Below are positions 1 to 5,823 of a stretch of 10,963 nucleotides of DNA, in pieces. Numbering within the stretch: position 1 is the stretch's first letter; each line of letters starts with the position of its first letter. The position numbers were made by a program, and so were the translations under genes. This stretch comes from a bacterium (GTDB taxonomy: Bacteria > Patescibacteriota > Minisyncoccia > Minisyncoccales > PEYH01), in the NCBI GenBank assembly GCA_021163545.1, contig JAGGTU010000002.1, positions 1 through 10,963 on the forward strand, written 5' to 3'. The notes beneath the pieces are model-generated. The model had not been told where the DNA came from and searched no databases. It saw only the letters and a list, made by a program, of their open reading frames with translations.

Positions 1-1086
1 GGAATTAATAGCGTCTCAAAATATGCAAGAGCTACAGAACATATAAGAGAGATTATCTCGCAGGTTGAGAGACTTCTTAAAAAAGGCTATGCGTATCAAA
101 TAGAAGATGGGATATATTATGATATTTCGAAATTTAAAGATTATGGAAAGTTATCAGGAAGAACGGTTTTGCAGGCAGAAGATGCTGTCTCAAGAATTGA
201 TGATTCAAAAGAAAAGAAAAACAAAGGCGATTTTTGTTTGTGGAAGTTTTGGTCTGGTAAGGATTGGGAGCCGAAATGGAAATCTCCGTGGGGATACGGA
301 AGACCGGGCTGGCATATTGAAGATACTGCTATTACAGAAAAATATTTTGGACCACAATATGATATTCATGGAGGGGCACGAGATTTGATCTTCCCTCATC
401 ATGAGGCAGAAATCGCCCAAATGGAGGCAATTTCTGGAAAGAAGCCTTTGGTTAAATATTGGCTCCATACAGGATTTCTAACCATCAACGGTCAAAAAAT
501 GTCAAAATCGCTTGGTAATTTTATTACTGTAAAAGAGTTTCTTCAGAAATACCCTCCCCGTCTTTTAAGATTTTTTGTCATAAAATCTCATTACCGATCC
601 CCTATCGATTATTCAGAAAAAGCAATTTTGCAAGCCCAAAAGGAACTTGAAAGGATAGACGAGTTTATAGAAAAAATGCAAAATACAAAATTAAAAATTC
701 AAAATTGCAGTTTAAAATTCAAAATTGATAAATTTAAAAAAGAATTTGAAATGGCGATGGAGGATGATTTTAATACTCCAAAGGCAATTGCAGTGATGTT
801 TGAGCTTATAAAAGAGGTAAATCTGATATTGGAAAAAAATCAAATTACAAAACAAGATGCTAAACAGATTTTAGATTTTCTTAAATCAATTGATAAAGTT
901 TTTGGGATTGTCTTCAAAAAAGAAAAAATAAAAATTCCCAAAAATGTGCAAAAATTAGTTGAAAAAAGAGAAAAACTCAGAAAAGAGCAAAAATGGGAAG
1001 AAGCAGATAGAATTAGAGAACAAATTAAGGCTCTTGGTTATGAGATTCAAGATACCCAAGCAGGCCCTAAGATAAAGAAATTGTAA
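1..1086 (+). CDS. cysS: Cysteinyl-tRNA synthetase, 5'-truncated by window edge
   Basis: Class I aminoacyl-tRNA synthetase that charges tRNA-Cys in the cytoplasm. The reading frame is open from base 1, so 361 C-terminal residues are visible; about 100 N-terminal residues, with the HIGH motif and the first zinc cysteine, lie outside. Visible landmarks are RATEH near the left edge, DYGKLSGR, SPWGYGRPGWHIED (281-324), DIHGG followed by FPHHEAEIAQ (361-420), the KMSKS loop (496-510), HYRSPIDYSE, and EDDFNTP in the anticodon-binding region. The C-terminal EKREKLRKEQKWEEADRIRE helix is typical of the family. Oddities: the position that is Cys209, a zinc ligand in the E. coli enzyme, is Asp (GAT 322-324), while the His and Glu ligands are kept; and a heptanucleotide repeat array (673-728) lies inside the frame. 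The family call is very secure. Confidence 0.97.
   Translation, partial: GINSVSKYARATEHIREIISQVERLLKKGYAYQIEDGIYYDISKFKDYGKLSGRTVLQAEDAVSRIDDSKEKKNKGDFCLWKFWSGKDWEPKWKSPWGYGRPGWHIEDTAITEKYFGPQYDIHGGARDLIFPHHEAEIAQMEAISGKKPLVKYWLHTGFLTINGQKMSKSLGNFITVKEFLQKYPPRLLRFFVIKSHYRSPIDYSEKAILQAQKELERIDEFIEKMQNTKLKIQNCSLKFKIDKFKKEFEMAMEDDFNTPKAIAVMFELIKEVNLILEKNQITKQDAKQILDFLKSIDKVFGIVFKKEKIKIPKNVQKLVEKREKLRKEQKWEEADRIREQIKALGYEIQDTQAGPKIKKL
673..728. repeat. Heptanucleotide repeat array inside cysS
   Basis: Eight consecutive 7-nt units of AAAATNN type, several degenerate: aaaatgc, aaaatac, aaaatta, aaaattc, aaaattg, cagttta, aaattca, aaattga. The 14-mer aaaattcaaaattg occurs exactly twice (694-707 and 714-727). 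The unit length of 7 shifts the frame through all three phases and so yields a 7-residue protein period, MQNTKLK then IQNCSLK. It falls in the poorly conserved linker between the LERI helix and EDDFNTP. Confidence 0.75.
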
Positions 1087-1096
1087 TTGAGATTAA

Positions 1097-1194
1097 AATG
1101 ACGAATGACTAATTTCTAATGTCTAATCAAATCCCAATGATCAATTTCTAATGTCAAAAATTAGTCATTAGATTAATTAGTCATTAATCATTCT
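1097..1194. repeat. Palindromic heptanucleotide repeat element after cysS
   Basis: The intergenic space between cysS and dnaB is mostly degenerate 7-nt units (aatgacg, aatgact, aatttct, aatgtct). The 13-mer aatttctaatgtc is present twice (1111-1123, 1143-1155). The left arm aatgactaat (1104-1113) has two inverted copies, attagtcatt, at 1160-1169 and 1176-1185, so the element can fold into a hairpin. No ORF lies here. Confidence 0.7.
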
Positions 1195-1203
1195 CCTTCA
1201 GGC

Positions 1204-1231
1204 TTGCCAAATTTTTTTCTTTTTGTAAAAT
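1204..1231 (+). promoter_or_regulatory. Putative sigma-70-type promoter of dnaB
   Basis: TTGCCA (1204-1209), a 16-nt spacer, and TAAAAT (1226-1231). Transcription would be expected to start about 7 nt past the -10 box, that is at or next to the A of the dnaB ATG (1239). This would give a leaderless mRNA, consistent with the lack of any Shine-Dalgarno before dnaB. Sequence match only. Confidence 0.5.
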
Positions 1232-1238
1232 AAACTTG

Positions 1239-2627
1239 ATGGAAGAGGCTCAAAATAACCAAATCCCTACCCAAAAATTGCCCCCTCAAAACATTGAGGC
1301 TGAAAAATCTCTTTTGGGATGTTTAATTATTGATAAAAATGCTATTACAAAAGTTGTTGATTATTTGGAACCCAGAGATTTTTATAAAAAACCACACCAA
1401 CAAATTTATGAGGCTATTCGCGACTTATTTGAAAGAGGAGAAGAGGTAGATCTATTGGCGGTTTCAAATCGCCTCAAAGAAAAAGGTATTTTAGAGGAGG
1501 TTGGTGGAAATAGCTATTTAACAGAACTTGCAAACTCTGTTCCCAATGCTTTGCATGTTTTAAATTATGCAAAAATTGTTCAAAGGAAAAGAATTTTAAG
1601 AGATTTAATTGAAGCCTCGTATGAGATAGCACAACTTGGATATAATGAAAGTGAAGATATAGATGTTTTGCTAGATAAAGCTGAGAAAAGAATATTTAGC
1701 ATTGCCCAAAAATCTTTAACCCAGAGGTTTGTTTCGCTAAAAGAAGAATTAGAAGATGCCTTTGAAAGGATTGACCGAATTTCAAAACATAAGGGCGCAA
1801 TTCGGGGTGTGCCAACCGGCTTTGTAGACTTAGACAACCTTTTATCCGGTTTTCAAAAATCAGATTTAATAATTTTGGCCTCTCGTCCTTCCATTGGTAA
1901 AAGTTCTCTTGCTTTAAATATCGCTGCCAATGTGGCGGTAAATCATAAAATGCCCGTTGGTATTTTTAGTTTGGAAATGTCAAAAGACCAAATTGTGGAT
2001 AGGCTCATTGCCTCACAAGCAAATGTTGATTTGTGGCGTCTTAGAACCGGCTATTTATCTTCTGAAGGAGAAAATAATGATTTTGCAAAAATTCAACAAG
2101 CCTTGGGAATTTTATCTGAAGCTCCAATTTTTATAGATGATGCTGCAACTTCTAATGTTTTACAAATGAGGGCAATGGCAAGAAGGCTCCAGGCTGAACA
2201 TGGTTTAGCTCTTTTGATTATTGATTATCTTCAACTAATTGAGCCAAGAAACCCTAAAGCAAGTATGGTGCAACAAATGACAGAAGTGTCTCGAGCTTTA
2301 AAAAGCCTAGCAAGAGAATTAAATGTTCCGGTTTTAGCTTTATCACAACTATCAAGGGCAGTTGAACAAAGAACGCCTCCGATCCCAAGATTATCTGATT
2401 TAAGAGAGAGTGGGTCAATTGAGCAAGATGCGGATGTGGTATTGTTTATTTATCGAGAAGATAAGTATAATCCTGACACTATAAGGAAAAATATCGCAGA
2501 CATAATTGTAGCCAAACATAGAAATGGCCCGGTGGGTAAAATCGAGCTTTTCTTTGATGACTCAAGAGCCACCTTTAGAAATTTAGAAAAACGAGAGGCA
2601 GAAGAAGAATTAATAAGTGGTGGTTAA
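1239..2627 (+). CDS. dnaB: Replicative DNA helicase DnaB
   Basis: Hexameric 5'-3' helicase that unwinds DNA ahead of the replication fork. 462 residues, a normal full length. The N-terminal primase-interacting domain starts with PPQNIEAEKSLLGCLI (15-30) and runs to about residue 130. The RecA-like C-terminal domain shows Walker A SRPSIGKSS (215-223; Ser instead of the usual Thr after Lys), FSLEMS (243-248), Walker B LLIIDYLQL (325-333), ALSQLSR (367-373), PRLSDLRESGSIEQDADVV (383-401) and AKHRNGPVGK (425-434). An in-frame TTG lies directly before the ATG; the ATG is preferred. No intein interrupts the common insertion sites. There is no Shine-Dalgarno, and the gene follows a repeat element and a promoter set at leaderless distance. 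It converges with rplU, with one base between the stops. Confidence 0.97.
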   Translation: MEEAQNNQIPTQKLPPQNIEAEKSLLGCLIIDKNAITKVVDYLEPRDFYKKPHQQIYEAIRDLFERGEEVDLLAVSNRLKEKGILEEVGGNSYLTELANSVPNALHVLNYAKIVQRKRILRDLIEASYEIAQLGYNESEDIDVLLDKAEKRIFSIAQKSLTQRFVSLKEELEDAFERIDRISKHKGAIRGVPTGFVDLDNLLSGFQKSDLIILASRPSIGKSSLALNIAANVAVNHKMPVGIFSLEMSKDQIVDRLIASQANVDLWRLRTGYLSSEGENNDFAKIQQALGILSEAPIFIDDAATSNVLQMRAMARRLQAEHGLALLIIDYLQLIEPRNPKASMVQQMTEVSRALKSLARELNVPVLALSQLSRAVEQRTPPIPRLSDLRESGSIEQDADVVLFIYREDKYNPDTIRKNIADIIVAKHRNGPVGKIELFFDDSRATFRNLEKREAEEELISGG

Positions 2628-2628
2628 T

Positions 2629-2940
2629 TTAAGCCTCAATTTTTGTAATTTCAACTAAAGTATAGGGCTGACGATGCCCTTGTTTTTTTCTATAGCGTTT
2701 CTTTGGCTTATATTTAAAAACAATAATTTTTTCTCCTTTGCCATGCTCTAAGACTTTTCCTGTCACCTTTGCCCCTTCTACAAAAGGAGTGCCAATTTTG
2801 ATTTTCTTTGCTTTTTCCACTAACAAAACTTGGTCAAAGATGATTTCTTGGCCTTGAGCTTCTTTTACTTTCTCAATTTTAATCTTGTCGCCTTTTTTAA
2901 CAATATATTGTTTTCCTCCGGTTTTTATTACTGCCAACAT
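2629..2940 (-). CDS. rplU: 50S ribosomal protein bL21
   Basis: Component of the large ribosomal subunit that binds 23S rRNA. 103 residues, the usual bL21 length. It begins MLAVIKTGGKQYIVKKGD, the typical N-terminal strand pair, and ends with the basic KRYRKKQGHRQPYTLVEI signature of the family. The start ATG (2938-2940) has no Shine-Dalgarno. It lies 13 nt downstream of rmuC on the same strand, so it may be co-transcribed with it. In many bacteria rplU is followed by rpmA (bL27); here it is followed at once by the convergent end of dnaB, so rpmA is not linked. Confidence 0.97.
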   Translation of the reverse strand: MLAVIKTGGKQYIVKKGDKIKIEKVKEAQGQEIIFDQVLLVEKAKKIKIGTPFVEGAKVTGKVLEHGKGEKIIVFKYKPKKRYRKKQGHRQPYTLVEITKIEA

Positions 2941-2953
2941 AATTTTTATTTTT

Positions 2954-3964
2954 TTATTCTATTTGATTTTTCTTTGGTTCCTTTAAAAGTTTGTCTTCTG
3001 AAGCAGGAATCTCCAATAATCTTTCTACTCGCTGAGAAAAGAGAGAAAGGCGTTTTTCTGAATTTTCATAGGCAGAGGTGGCATTTCTTAAATGACTACC
3101 CAGTTTTTTGAAATCTTCGGCTAATTTCTCAGCATCAATTTGAATTTTATTTAATCTCTTTAAAATCTCTTGCGTTTTTTGTGAAACTTGGATGTCTTTA
3201 TACCAATCCAAAATTGTTCGTAAGGTTAAATAAATTGTGTTAGGAGAGGTCAAAATTATTTTTTTTGATCGAGCGTAATTGACGACGTCTTCTTCCTTTA
3301 ATCCGAACATTATCTCATAAAAAATGGCCTCTGCCGGGATGAACATTAGTGCAAAGTCAACCGTATTTTCAGAAGGATTTATATATTTAGAAGAAATTTC
3401 ATTTATGTTGAATTTTATATCTTGGATAAATTTTTTTCGCCAAGTATTTTTTTCTTCGTCTGTTTTAGCCTCTTTCAATTTTTTAAAATTATCAGAAAAA
3501 AACTTAGCATCAACTGGTAAGAGTTTCTTATTTGGTAATCTTATTGCAAACTCAACCTGGGCTCCCGAAGAAAAAGTGTAATTTTTAATATAGAGTTCTT
3601 TTGGAAAAAACTCACTTAGAATATACTCCAAATTAGCCTCTCCCCATTCCCCTCTTAATTTTGGGGTCCTAAAAATTTCTTGAAAAGATGAAATATTTTT
3701 CATTTCCTCTTGAACCCGCTTTATCTCTTCTCGAAGACCAACTGTTTCTTTTGTAAAAGAAGAAATCTGCTGATACATTGCCTTAGATGTGCCATCTACC
3801 CTTCCCCCAATATCTTTTATAAGTTCTTTTAACTCTTCTTTCAGACGTGTTATTTCTTGGTTTTGTTTCTGGTCGATCCTCCACTTATTTATAAAAAATA
3901 TAATTAGACCAAACCCAACACAAATTACCGCAAAAAAAATTGTCAAAATTGCAGCATCAGTCAT
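2954..3964 (-). CDS. rmuC: RmuC-family DNA recombination protein
   Basis: RmuC proteins carry a PD-(D/E)XK nuclease-like core and are linked to limiting recombination at inverted repeats; the biochemical activity is not settled. From the chosen ATG (3962-3964) the product is 336 residues: a single N-terminal membrane helix (about 4-26), a long charged coiled coil (about 31-95), then the RmuC core with RGEWGEANLEYIL (104-116), VEFAIRLP (137-144) and VDAKF (151-155), the candidate E...DxK site. A coiled coil follows at the C-terminus. The frame stays open to 4144, but that extension crosses a terminator hairpin and the coding sequence of the upstream gene's 3' end, and a promoter lies just before 3964, so the shorter start is preferred. 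Family call firm, start fairly firm. Confidence 0.9.
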   Translation of the reverse strand: MTDAAILTIFFAVICVGFGLIIFFINKWRIDQKQNQEITRLKEELKELIKDIGGRVDGTSKAMYQQISSFTKETVGLREEIKRVQEEMKNISSFQEIFRTPKLRGEWGEANLEYILSEFFPKELYIKNYTFSSGAQVEFAIRLPNKKLLPVDAKFFSDNFKKLKEAKTDEEKNTWRKKFIQDIKFNINEISSKYINPSENTVDFALMFIPAEAIFYEIMFGLKEEDVVNYARSKKIILTSPNTIYLTLRTILDWYKDIQVSQKTQEILKRLNKIQIDAEKLAEDFKKLGSHLRNATSAYENSEKRLSLFSQRVERLLEIPASEDKLLKEPKKNQIE

Positions 3965-3972
3965 ATTAAAGA

Positions 3973-4000
3973 ATATTATCACAAAACAAATAAAAATCAA
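3973..4000 (-). promoter_or_regulatory. Putative promoter of rmuC (and rplU)
   Basis: On the minus strand, TTGATT (4000-3995), a 16-nt spacer and TAATAT (3978-3973), with the rmuC ATG only 8 nt further on. An overlapping GATAAT is an alternative -10. Either gives a very short or absent leader, and there is no Shine-Dalgarno. Confidence 0.4.
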
Positions 4001-4008
4001 GATAAGAT

Positions 4009-4046
4009 AAAAGGGGCAATCGTTTTCACAAGATCGCCCCTTTTTC
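4009..4046 (-). terminator. Bidirectional-looking intrinsic terminator
   Basis: Stem of 11 positions with one mismatch: aaggggcaatc (4011-4021) against gatcgcccctt (4032-4042), 10-nt loop. The minus strand runs into TTTT and the plus strand into TTTTT. On the minus strand it sits 26 nt past the stop of the 69-codon gene and separates it from the rmuC promoter. Confidence 0.75.
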
Positions 4047-4067
4047 TGTTTACCACAAATAATCCTC

Positions 4068-4277
4068 TTACTCCTTCTGATAGAGAACTTCTCCTTCCAC
4101 AACAATTTTCTGGATTTCTCCGTAAAGGATAGGATGAAAACCATCTAACAATATGCTCTCATCGTTAACCTCGTTTAATTGAGCCACTACTGCTTCCAGG
4201 TGTCCTTGTTGATAGTAAAAAACCACAATCATCTTACCTATATATTTCTCTAATTTTTGTTTTAAGTCTTGATACAC
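4068..4277 (-). CDS. Small protein of unknown function (69 aa, GTG start)
   Basis: Not recognised as a named family. 69 residues starting at GTG (4275-4277), supported by a strong Shine-Dalgarno (GGGAGGTGA) 6 nt before it. The sequence has a short N-terminal helix (YQDLKQKLEKYIGK) followed by alternating hydrophobic strands: MIVVFYY, AVVAQLNEV, SILLDG, EIQKIVVEGEVLY. This pattern recalls a small five-stranded beta barrel of the Sm/SH3 type, with a possible Sm1-like run (EAVVAQLNEVNDESILLDG); this is inference from pattern only. No membrane segment or signal peptide. It starts 48 nt after the 3' end of tRNA-Glu on the same strand and is followed by a clear terminator, so the two are probably one transcript. 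Confidence 0.75.
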   Translation of the reverse strand: MYQDLKQKLEKYIGKMIVVFYYQQGHLEAVVAQLNEVNDESILLDGFHPILYGEIQKIVVEGEVLYQKE

Positions 4278-4283
4278 TGAACC

Positions 4284-4294
4284 TCACCTCCCTT
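4284..4294 (-). promoter_or_regulatory. Strong Shine-Dalgarno for the 69-aa gene
   Basis: Minus-strand AAGGGAGGTGA, then GGTTCA, then the GTG start. It decides the start codon. It contrasts with dnaB, rplU, rmuC, the 151-aa membrane gene and rsmH, none of which shows such a site. Confidence 0.8.
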
Positions 4295-4325
4295 GTTTAC
4301 TTTTTAATTTGCTTAAAACTCTGAG

Positions 4326-4400
4326 TGCCCTCAGCCGGATTTGAACCGGCGTTTCCAGCTTGAGAAGCTGGCGTCCTAAGCCGGGCTAGACGATGAGGGC
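4326..4400 (-). tRNA. tRNA-Glu (anticodon CUC)
   Basis: A 75-nt cloverleaf on the minus strand. Acceptor GCCCTCA pairs with TGAGGGC, discriminator A, no encoded CCA. The D-arm region reads TCGTCTAGCCCGGCTTAGGA, typical of tRNA-Glu. Anticodon stem CCAGC/GCTGG with loop TTCTCAA places CTC at 4364-4362. The T arm is GCCGG/CCGGC with loop TTCAAAT. It reads GAG codons. Confidence 0.97.
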
Positions 4401-4498
4401 GGCGAAATAACTTTAAACGATAAACTATAAACAATGTAGCAGAAAATTAGAAAAAATCAATACCAAAGTTTACAGGCGCATTATATTTTAGAGAAGGG

Positions 4499-4527
4499 TT
4501 GATTTTTTAAATAAAAGTAAATAGAAT
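4499..4527 (+). promoter_or_regulatory. Putative promoter of the CDP-alcohol phosphatidyltransferase pair
   Basis: TTGATT (4499-4504), exactly 17 nt, TAGAAT (4522-4527). A start near 4534 leaves a leader of about 20 nt that holds the Shine-Dalgarno. It lies in the divergent region between tRNA-Glu (minus) and the plus-strand pair. Confidence 0.5.
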
Positions 4528-4540
4528 CAAAGAAAACAAG

Positions 4541-4550
4541 AAGGAGGTGA
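4541..4550 (+). promoter_or_regulatory. Consensus Shine-Dalgarno, first phosphatidyltransferase
   Basis: AAGGAGGTGA, a full anti-16S match, 5 nt before ATG 4556. An in-frame GTG at 4547 lies inside this site and is therefore not the start. Confidence 0.85.
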
Positions 4551-4555
4551 AGAAA

Positions 4556-5110
4556 ATGCGTTCTTTTACAATTTTAATACCAAATCTCCTAACTTGTTCA
4601 AGGTTGTTTTTAGGAGGGTTTATTATATGGCTGTTGTGTGCTGGTCAAAACTCTTTGACTTCTTGGCTTTATCAGTTTGTGGGAATACTTTTGTCTGTTG
4701 CCCTTATAACAGATTTGATAGACGGCCCTATAGCTCGGAAATTAAACGTAACAACTAAATTTGGGTATTACTCGGACCATATCATAGATTTCGTGCTTCT
4801 TGTACCTATTTTCTATGTGCTTTTAAAGTTCTTAGGGGTAATTGTCTTTGTGCTCTTCTTAATTTTAGAAATTGCTGTTTTATATGTTTCCTACTTGAAG
4901 ATCTTCAGAAAAATATCGGCAAAATGGCCCAACAATCCCGGCAGGCTTAGTTTCGGGATTTTGGGAGGCGCTACCTGCGCTACGCTATTTTTTGTTTCAA
5001 CCTCATGTTGGCCTGTTTTTTCTATACTGATAAAAAGTGCTCTGATTATCTCTCTCCTTCTAAGACTCCTTTCGCTGTATCAAGTTATTGAGGCGAAGCT
5101 TTCTGAATAA
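4556..5110 (+). CDS. CDP-alcohol phosphatidyltransferase family membrane enzyme (first copy)
   Basis: Members of this family transfer a phosphoalcohol from a CDP-linked donor to an acceptor alcohol in the membrane, for instance in phosphatidylglycerophosphate or phosphatidylinositol phosphate synthesis. 184 residues, close to the family's 180-220. The signature DxxDGxxAR(x8)GxxxDxxxD is complete: D53, D56-G57, A60-R61, G70, D74, D78. The N-terminal IPNLLTCSRLFLGG matches the usual NxLTxxR entry. Five to six hydrophobic segments make it an integral membrane protein. The start is ATG 4556, set by the Shine-Dalgarno. The donor and acceptor cannot be read from the sequence, so no PgsA label is given. 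It forms a two-gene unit with the paralogue 61 nt downstream. Confidence 0.9.
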   Translation: MRSFTILIPNLLTCSRLFLGGFIIWLLCAGQNSLTSWLYQFVGILLSVALITDLIDGPIARKLNVTTKFGYYSDHIIDFVLLVPIFYVLLKFLGVIVFVLFLILEIAVLYVSYLKIFRKISAKWPNNPGRLSFGILGGATCATLFFVSTSCWPVFSILIKSALIISLLLRLLSLYQVIEAKLSE

Positions 5111-5156
5111 AAATAGTCTCATGTTCTTTCTATTTTGGTTTTTCTGGTAACTTCAC

Positions 5157-5166
5157 AAGGAGGTGA
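5157..5166 (+). promoter_or_regulatory. Consensus Shine-Dalgarno, second phosphatidyltransferase
   Basis: AAGGAGGTGA again, 5 nt before ATG 5172, the same arrangement as for the first copy. The in-frame GTG at 5163 lies within the site and is rejected as a start. Confidence 0.85.
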
Positions 5167-5171
5167 GAAAG

Positions 5172-5792
5172 ATGGGCAATAAAACGTTTTCCTTGTTGGC
5201 AGACGCTTTAACACTTTTTAGAGGAGTTGTCATCCCTCTTTATATTCTTTTCTTGATTGCTCACCGGATAACCTCTTTTACCTATCTTCTGATTCTTTTG
5301 GCTTTAGGTTGGATAAGCGATTGGTACGACGGAACCCTTGCTAGAAAATCAGGAATGCAAAGCAAAATCGGAAAACTTGAAATAGCCTTTGATCACATCT
5401 TTATTTGTGCTATATCGTTCTATCTCATTTTTGTTGTGGTATTACCCTGGTGGCTCCTTATGCTTCTTTCTTTGTTCCTTTTTCTCTCCACTCTTGCTCT
5501 CTATGGTACATTTCGTCATCAAAAAAGAAGTTATGTTGGTAACATAGAGATTCCTCTGGCTCCTATTATTACTGCAGCAATTTTTGTTTATACTATCTTT
5601 TGCGGTTCACCGTCGGAGAAGTGGATTGCATCGGCTTTTCTAGTATTAGCAATCTTTCATCTAAAAATTGGATTAAAAGCAAAAGATAGAGCTAGAGAAA
5701 TTTTATCCACATCGCCAGCCGACATAAAAGAAGCAATTGATGGTCTCAAATTATATTTCGCCCAAAAACGACAAAAGAAAGATGAAAGATAG
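5172..5792 (+). CDS. CDP-alcohol phosphatidyltransferase paralogue with altered catalytic motif
   Basis: 206 residues, five to six hydrophobic segments and a charged cytoplasmic-looking tail (about 166-206). The N-terminal LADALTLFRGVVIP fits the family entry. The first half of the signature is present: D50, D53-G54, A57-R58, and G67 at the right spacing. The last two aspartates are not: the positions equivalent to D74 and D78 of the upstream copy are Ile71 and His75. An Asp sits at 74, one place early, in KLEIAFDHIF. In this family the third Asp helps bind metal and the fourth is the proposed base, so the protein may be inactive, partnered with the first copy, or catalytically different. No frameshift is apparent around the motif. 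It shares the first copy's transcript and is followed immediately by a terminator. Confidence 0.85.
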   Translation: MGNKTFSLLADALTLFRGVVIPLYILFLIAHRITSFTYLLILLALGWISDWYDGTLARKSGMQSKIGKLEIAFDHIFICAISFYLIFVVVLPWWLLMLLSLFLFLSTLALYGTFRHQKRSYVGNIEIPLAPIITAAIFVYTIFCGSPSEKWIASAFLVLAIFHLKIGLKAKDRAREILSTSPADIKEAIDGLKLYFAQKRQKKDER

Positions 5793-5823
5793 AAACTGGC
5801 CCAGATTTTGGGTCAGTTTTTTT
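5793..5823 (+). terminator. Intrinsic terminator of the phosphatidyltransferase unit
   Basis: It starts directly after the TAG stop. Stem aaactggccca (5793-5803) with tgggtcagttt (5809-5819), 11 pairs including one G-U, loop gattt, then a T tract that continues the stem's own Ts to 5823. Confidence 0.85.

Noticed and set aside
205..468. Minus-strand 87-codon frame within cysS, and similar antisense frames in dnaB, rmuC and the MurF-like gene
   Set aside because: They lie wholly opposite well-supported genes, have no ribosome site and encode no recognisable sequence.
673..728. CRISPR-like or minisatellite reading of the heptad arrays
   Set aside because: Units are 7 nt, contiguous and without spacers, and there are no cas genes in the window.
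1236..1238. TTG start for dnaB one codon before the ATG
   Set aside because: The adjacent ATG is the stronger start and fits the promoter spacing; the difference is one residue.
1854..1920. Intein in DnaB near the Walker A motif
   Set aside because: Walker A and the downstream motifs are uninterrupted and the protein has normal length.
3965..4144. N-terminal extension of the rmuC frame by 60 codons
   Set aside because: It runs through an intrinsic terminator and into the 3' end of the 69-aa gene, and a promoter lies directly before the inner ATG at 3964, where a typical membrane helix begins.
4469..4487. TTTACA and TATATT as a promoter for the phosphatidyltransferase unit
   Set aside because: The spacer is only 7 nt; the TTGATT-17-TAGAAT pair at 4499-4527 is far better placed.
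4547..4555. Upstream GTG start for the first phosphatidyltransferase (and the GTG at 5163 for the second)
   Set aside because: Both GTGs lie inside the AAGGAGGTGA Shine-Dalgarno sequence; the ATGs 5 nt after the site are the sensible starts.
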